Origin: Moraxella nonliquefaciens
GTDB taxonomy: Bacteria; Pseudomonadota; Gammaproteobacteria; Pseudomonadales; Moraxellaceae
Length of the DNA: 64,000 bases
Assembly: GCF_001679005.1 (NCBI RefSeq)
Contig: NZ_LXTW01000032.1
Span: 509,715-573,714, forward strand
Direction: 5' to 3'
Both the position numbers and the translations under genes were made by a program. Shown in pieces: positions 61,367 to 64,000 of this stretch. The notes below the pieces were generated by a model. That model was not told the origin of the DNA. It searched no databases and saw only the letters and a list, made by a program, of their open reading frames with translations. Position 1 is the stretch's first letter. Each line of letters begins with the position of its first letter.

Positions 61367-61696
61367 GGTTGTTGGCTATATATGATATTGGATTGGGTGA
61401 TTGACTTGGATAATAATTGACAAAATTAAATCAAGCATTATCAAACATTAATCATCTTAACATATTTTGACACAATGACCAAATTATTTTGTATTATGTT
61501 AAATACATTTGCCATTTGCCATTTGCCAAAATAATCATCGCATCACCACACACACACCACGTCAAGTCTTTGCATCTTAAATGACAAAACAGCATAAAAA
61601 CAAGATAAAAGGCAAGGTGATGACAATCATAACGCAGATTTTTGGTGATATTTACGGTATAATAAAAGGTTAGTATAAAAATTGATAAGGCGAACG
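61367..61696. other. Divergent gap between xerC and the OmpA-domain gene
   Basis: 330 bases without a gene. It holds three tandem CATTTGC units (61506-61526), a CA-rich stretch (about 61545-61558), and AT-rich DNA before the OmpA-domain gene, whose AAGG ribosome-binding site lies at 61687-61690. No promoter is called with confidence. Confidence 0.4.
61506..61526. repeat. 7-base tandem repeat (CATTTGC) x3
   Basis: Three exact copies of CATTTGC in the divergent intergenic region. A copy-number change would alter promoter spacing if it lies in one, but that is not shown. Confidence 0.75.
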
Positions 61697-63643
61697 ATGG
61701 ACATTGTACAATATTTACATGGGTTGGTATCAAGCTCCATGGGCATCTCAAACCAAGACACAAGTGCAGATTTGTTAAAACAGTATTATGCCCTAAGTGC
61801 GGCACGCTTGATTGAACTTGATGACAATTTTGACAGCACCCACGTTAAAAATCATAACCTGGTCGCCTTATGGGGCATACAAGCAGAACCTTTGGCAAAG
61901 CGTTTGGCACGCAGTTTTCACATGGATGAACAAACCACAATGACACTGCTTAGAGCCATTACCCCACCGATGATGGTAGAGGTGGCAAATTTGGCAGGAG
62001 GTGATGGGCTGATTGTTTTTTTGGCACAGAATTTTGAATCAAGTCGCACGCATTTGCCTGCATGGTCATCCCAGTTCATCCAAAGTTCATTAACTCAAAA
62101 GATTGAACAATTAAACACACAAATGCCAACCGCTGATGGGGCATCTGGTAATTTTGACAGCCCCGCTCATCCTGCCAATGACAATGGCTCTAATACGCCC
62201 CCAAGCGATGACCAACAAGACCATCATCTCAATCATGATGACATCAATCAAAATAACGTTCATCACAGTATTTATAACAGTATTTATAATAATACAAATA
62301 ACGACACAACTGCTAATATAAATAACAACCTTATCAATCATAAACCCATCAAACCTAAAATAGCACGCTCAAATCCTTTGTTAATCATACTGGGAGTAAC
62401 TCTCATCACTTTGACTGTTGGGGGTGTGGCGTGGCATCTACTAAAAAACAAATCAAAGACAGTCGTCATCGATGACCCCAATATCGCCACGCACATCGCC
62501 ACACCTACCGTCAAATCCCTAAACTCACCTCGTCTGTCGCTGACATCAGGTGAAAATGGCACGCTGTACGCCTGTCAAGCTGAGATAGGTAATGCCCAGC
62601 TCAAAGAGCAGTTGCTTAATGTGTTACAAAACAACTTTGGACAAATTGGCTGTATCATGGATATTGATGATAATTTTGGCACATCAATGACAGGATTAGA
62701 GCGTTTAGAGAGCATCATGGCGATGATTAAGTCTGAACCATTCACCAGCATTGAGATTGTTGGCAATCACATCTATGTCAATACACCAAAGATGGACATC
62801 TTACCCAGAATCATCAATGACATCGCCCTACTCGCACCACAATTTGAAGTATCGCCTGCCCCTGCTTTGGACAGAAAAAGTGCTATCAGTCAAAGTTTTG
62901 AGCGTGCCACTGCTGCCCTAAATAATTTAGATGACCCCCCTGACAGTTATGATTTATCACGTTCGGCAAATCTTGGCATTATTGACTTTAATGGCAGAGA
63001 TGAGTTACCTACCAACAGTCATGAGATGCTATCATTGCTGGCAGAAAAAATCAAAACCAACTCCCACATCAAGCTTATCATCGTAACCCACACCAGTGGC
63101 AAAGATGGCACTGACCGCATGGCAAATCTGAACCTATCGCAAAGACAAGCAGAAGCGGTCAAAGACTTTTTGGTGGGGCAAGGGGTAAATGATGAGCAGC
63201 TGACCCCCAAGGGCGTAGGTGACAGCTTTCCTGTGTCGGACAACGTAACCGAGTTGGGACGCTTTAAAAATGAACGAACAGAGTTTTTGGTATATGATGA
63301 GACAACTTTATCTGCACTCAATGTAGACATCGCTCAGCTGTTACCAGAGTCAAACGCCATCATGATGCCCCCCACCACATACATGCCTGACCAAAATATG
63401 CCCATACAAGGCATGCCTGATGGCAATTATTTGCCCCAACCTGTGCAAAATGCACAGCCAGTCATTATAGGTAACCACCCCACCCAGTATCAAGCCCCTA
63501 CCCCATCAGATCATATCGGCACCAACATGCCTCTGACGCCATCGCCAGACACCATACCCAACTTACCTGATGACTTTTTTAGACTCAGTGATTCCACGAT
63601 TGGTTCTGAACAAGAGCCGGGCATACAAAGAGAGTTGCGTTAA
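61697..63643 (+). CDS. OmpA-domain protein with an N-terminal cytoplasmic region and one membrane helix
   Basis: A 648-residue protein. The ATG at 61697 follows AAGG. Order of parts: an N-terminal helical domain of about 140 residues, somewhat like DUF937/YidB-type sequences, with no signal peptide. Then comes an Asn/His/Asp-rich linker with a 12-base duplication, a single membrane helix near 230-250 (PLLIILGVTLITLTVGGVAW), and a BON-like or SHOCT-like middle region. The C-terminal OmpA domain (about 415-535) has NLSQRQAEAVKDFL and GRFKNERTEF, which bind peptidoglycan. A Pro/Met-rich tail ends it. The role is probably envelope structure. Confidence 0.75.
   Translation: MDIVQYLHGLVSSSMGISNQDTSADLLKQYYALSAARLIELDDNFDSTHVKNHNLVALWGIQAEPLAKRLARSFHMDEQTTMTLLRAITPPMMVEVANLAGGDGLIVFLAQNFESSRTHLPAWSSQFIQSSLTQKIEQLNTQMPTADGASGNFDSPAHPANDNGSNTPPSDDQQDHHLNHDDINQNNVHHSIYNSIYNNTNNDTTANINNNLINHKPIKPKIARSNPLLIILGVTLITLTVGGVAWHLLKNKSKTVVIDDPNIATHIATPTVKSLNSPRLSLTSGENGTLYACQAEIGNAQLKEQLLNVLQNNFGQIGCIMDIDDNFGTSMTGLERLESIMAMIKSEPFTSIEIVGNHIYVNTPKMDILPRIINDIALLAPQFEVSPAPALDRKSAISQSFERATAALNNLDDPPDSYDLSRSANLGIIDFNGRDELPTNSHEMLSLLAEKIKTNSHIKLIIVTHTSGKDGTDRMANLNLSQRQAEAVKDFLVGQGVNDEQLTPKGVGDSFPVSDNVTELGRFKNERTEFLVYDETTLSALNVDIAQLLPESNAIMMPPTTYMPDQNMPIQGMPDGNYLPQPVQNAQPVIIGNHPTQYQAPTPSDHIGTNMPLTPSPDTIPNLPDDFFRLSDSTIGSEQEPGIQRELR
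62265..62288. repeat. 12-base tandem duplication in the OmpA-domain gene
   Basis: Two exact copies of ACAGTATTTATA, in frame in the Asn-rich linker, encoding Asn-Ser-Ile-Tyr twice. Confidence 0.75.
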
Positions 63644-63664
63644 GCATCAAAAACTCAAAATAAC

Positions 63665-63692
63665 AAAACCTGTGTTCAATCACAGGTTTTTT
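63665..63692 (+). terminator. Terminator after the OmpA-domain gene
   Basis: Arms AAAACCTGTG (63665-63674) and CACAGGTTTT (63681-63690) with a 6-base loop and T-run. Confidence 0.85.
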
Positions 63693-64000
63693 ATTCATCA
63701 AAATGTAATATTTTTAAATAAAATTTACAATATAGCAATACAAATGAAATAAAATATGCTTGTTATTAATGCCACAAAATACCGTAAATTTATCATTTAT
63801 AAGATTTTATGAAAATTTAGGGCTGACATTTTCGTATAAAAATATAAAATTAAATTAATTACAAATACTTATAAAAATCCACAATATCATTAATGAGTTT
63901 TTCTGATATTAATCATTTGCCAAAACTAATATCATTTTGTATAATACTGTTAATATTGAGTATGATTATTGTTAATAAACATTATTAAGATAAGTTTAAA
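63693..64000. other. AT-rich right-end gap
   Basis: About 300 bases, extremely AT-rich, with scattered ATATTAAT/ATTAATAT-type half-sites (about 63885-63945). No coding frame or RNA gene is seen. It may be the upstream region of a gene beyond the right edge. Confidence 0.35.

Noticed and set aside
1..64000. CRISPR arrays, rRNA operons or complete insertion sequences
   Set aside because: No regularly spaced repeats, rRNA-like sequence or transposase genes were seen on either strand.

Overview
The window looks like chromosomal DNA from a member of the Moraxellaceae, most likely Moraxella. This rests on gene content, moderately AT-rich coding, an acrA-acrB-oprM efflux locus, rpmB-rpmG, csrA next to a HopJ-family gene, pldA, a solitary GspE/PilB-type ATPase and protein sequences of gammaproteobacterial type. 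The genus call is from reading the proteins, not from a database search. About 52 protein genes and two tRNA genes are supported. No rRNA, CRISPR array, prophage or intact insertion sequence was seen.

Layout. 1-3.6 kb: 3' end of pdxH, a DUF2628-like membrane protein, trmB, mtgA and a glutaredoxin-like protein. 4-7 kb: L-lactate uptake and oxidation (lldP, lldD). 7.1-9.1 kb: lipoprotein release (lolD plus one LolC/E-type permease). 9.2-10.2 kb: an unrecognised 318-residue protein. 10.3-16.8 kb: a tripartite RND efflux pump. 17.0-20.2 kb: tRNA-Cys, tRNA-Leu, rpmB-rpmG, hopJ, csrA and lysC. 20.4-25.4 kb: a type III restriction-modification system between lysC and alaS, the clearest accessory segment. 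25.6-43.3 kb: alaS, a GspE/PilB-like ATPase, an unknown beta-barrel protein, comF, pldA, dsbD, pgsA, a YhiN-like flavoprotein, pnuC, an Mpo1-like protein, fhs, nth and a phosphopantetheinyl transferase. 43.4-51.3 kb: a Lon-like protease, rsmG-parA without an adjacent parB, a split ThrE-type exporter, etfB-etfA and a cold-shock gene. 51.5-56.5 kb: the ilvB-ilvH-(ABM)-(toxin-antitoxin)-ilvC cluster. 57-63.6 kb: rpoN, a nitrilase-family enzyme, xerC and a large OmpA-domain protein.

How it fits together. Most genes are core housekeeping in short operons closed by strong intrinsic terminators. Start/stop overlaps (TGATG or TAATG) show translational coupling in ilvB-ilvH-ABM and in the two-part exporter. 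Envelope functions recur: LolD/permease, the efflux pump, PldA, DsbD, PgsA, MtgA, two barrel or OmpA-type proteins and a small secreted protein. Lactate oxidation, ETF, branched-chain amino acid synthesis and formyl-folate synthesis are the metabolic themes.

I found no convincing wholly new multi-gene system. The best leads are: (i) a probable one-base frameshift truncating the type III restriction subunit Res, with a relic-like coding stretch beside it; (ii) a PIN-type toxin-antitoxin pair and a monooxygenase-domain gene embedded in the ilv operon; (iii) parA separated from parB; (iv) a very strong REP-like hairpin upstream of etfB; (v) recurrent short in-frame tandem duplications that build Asn/Thr/Gln-rich linkers in Nth, AcrA, DsbD and the OmpA-domain protein; and (vi) several unrecognised envelope or secreted proteins.
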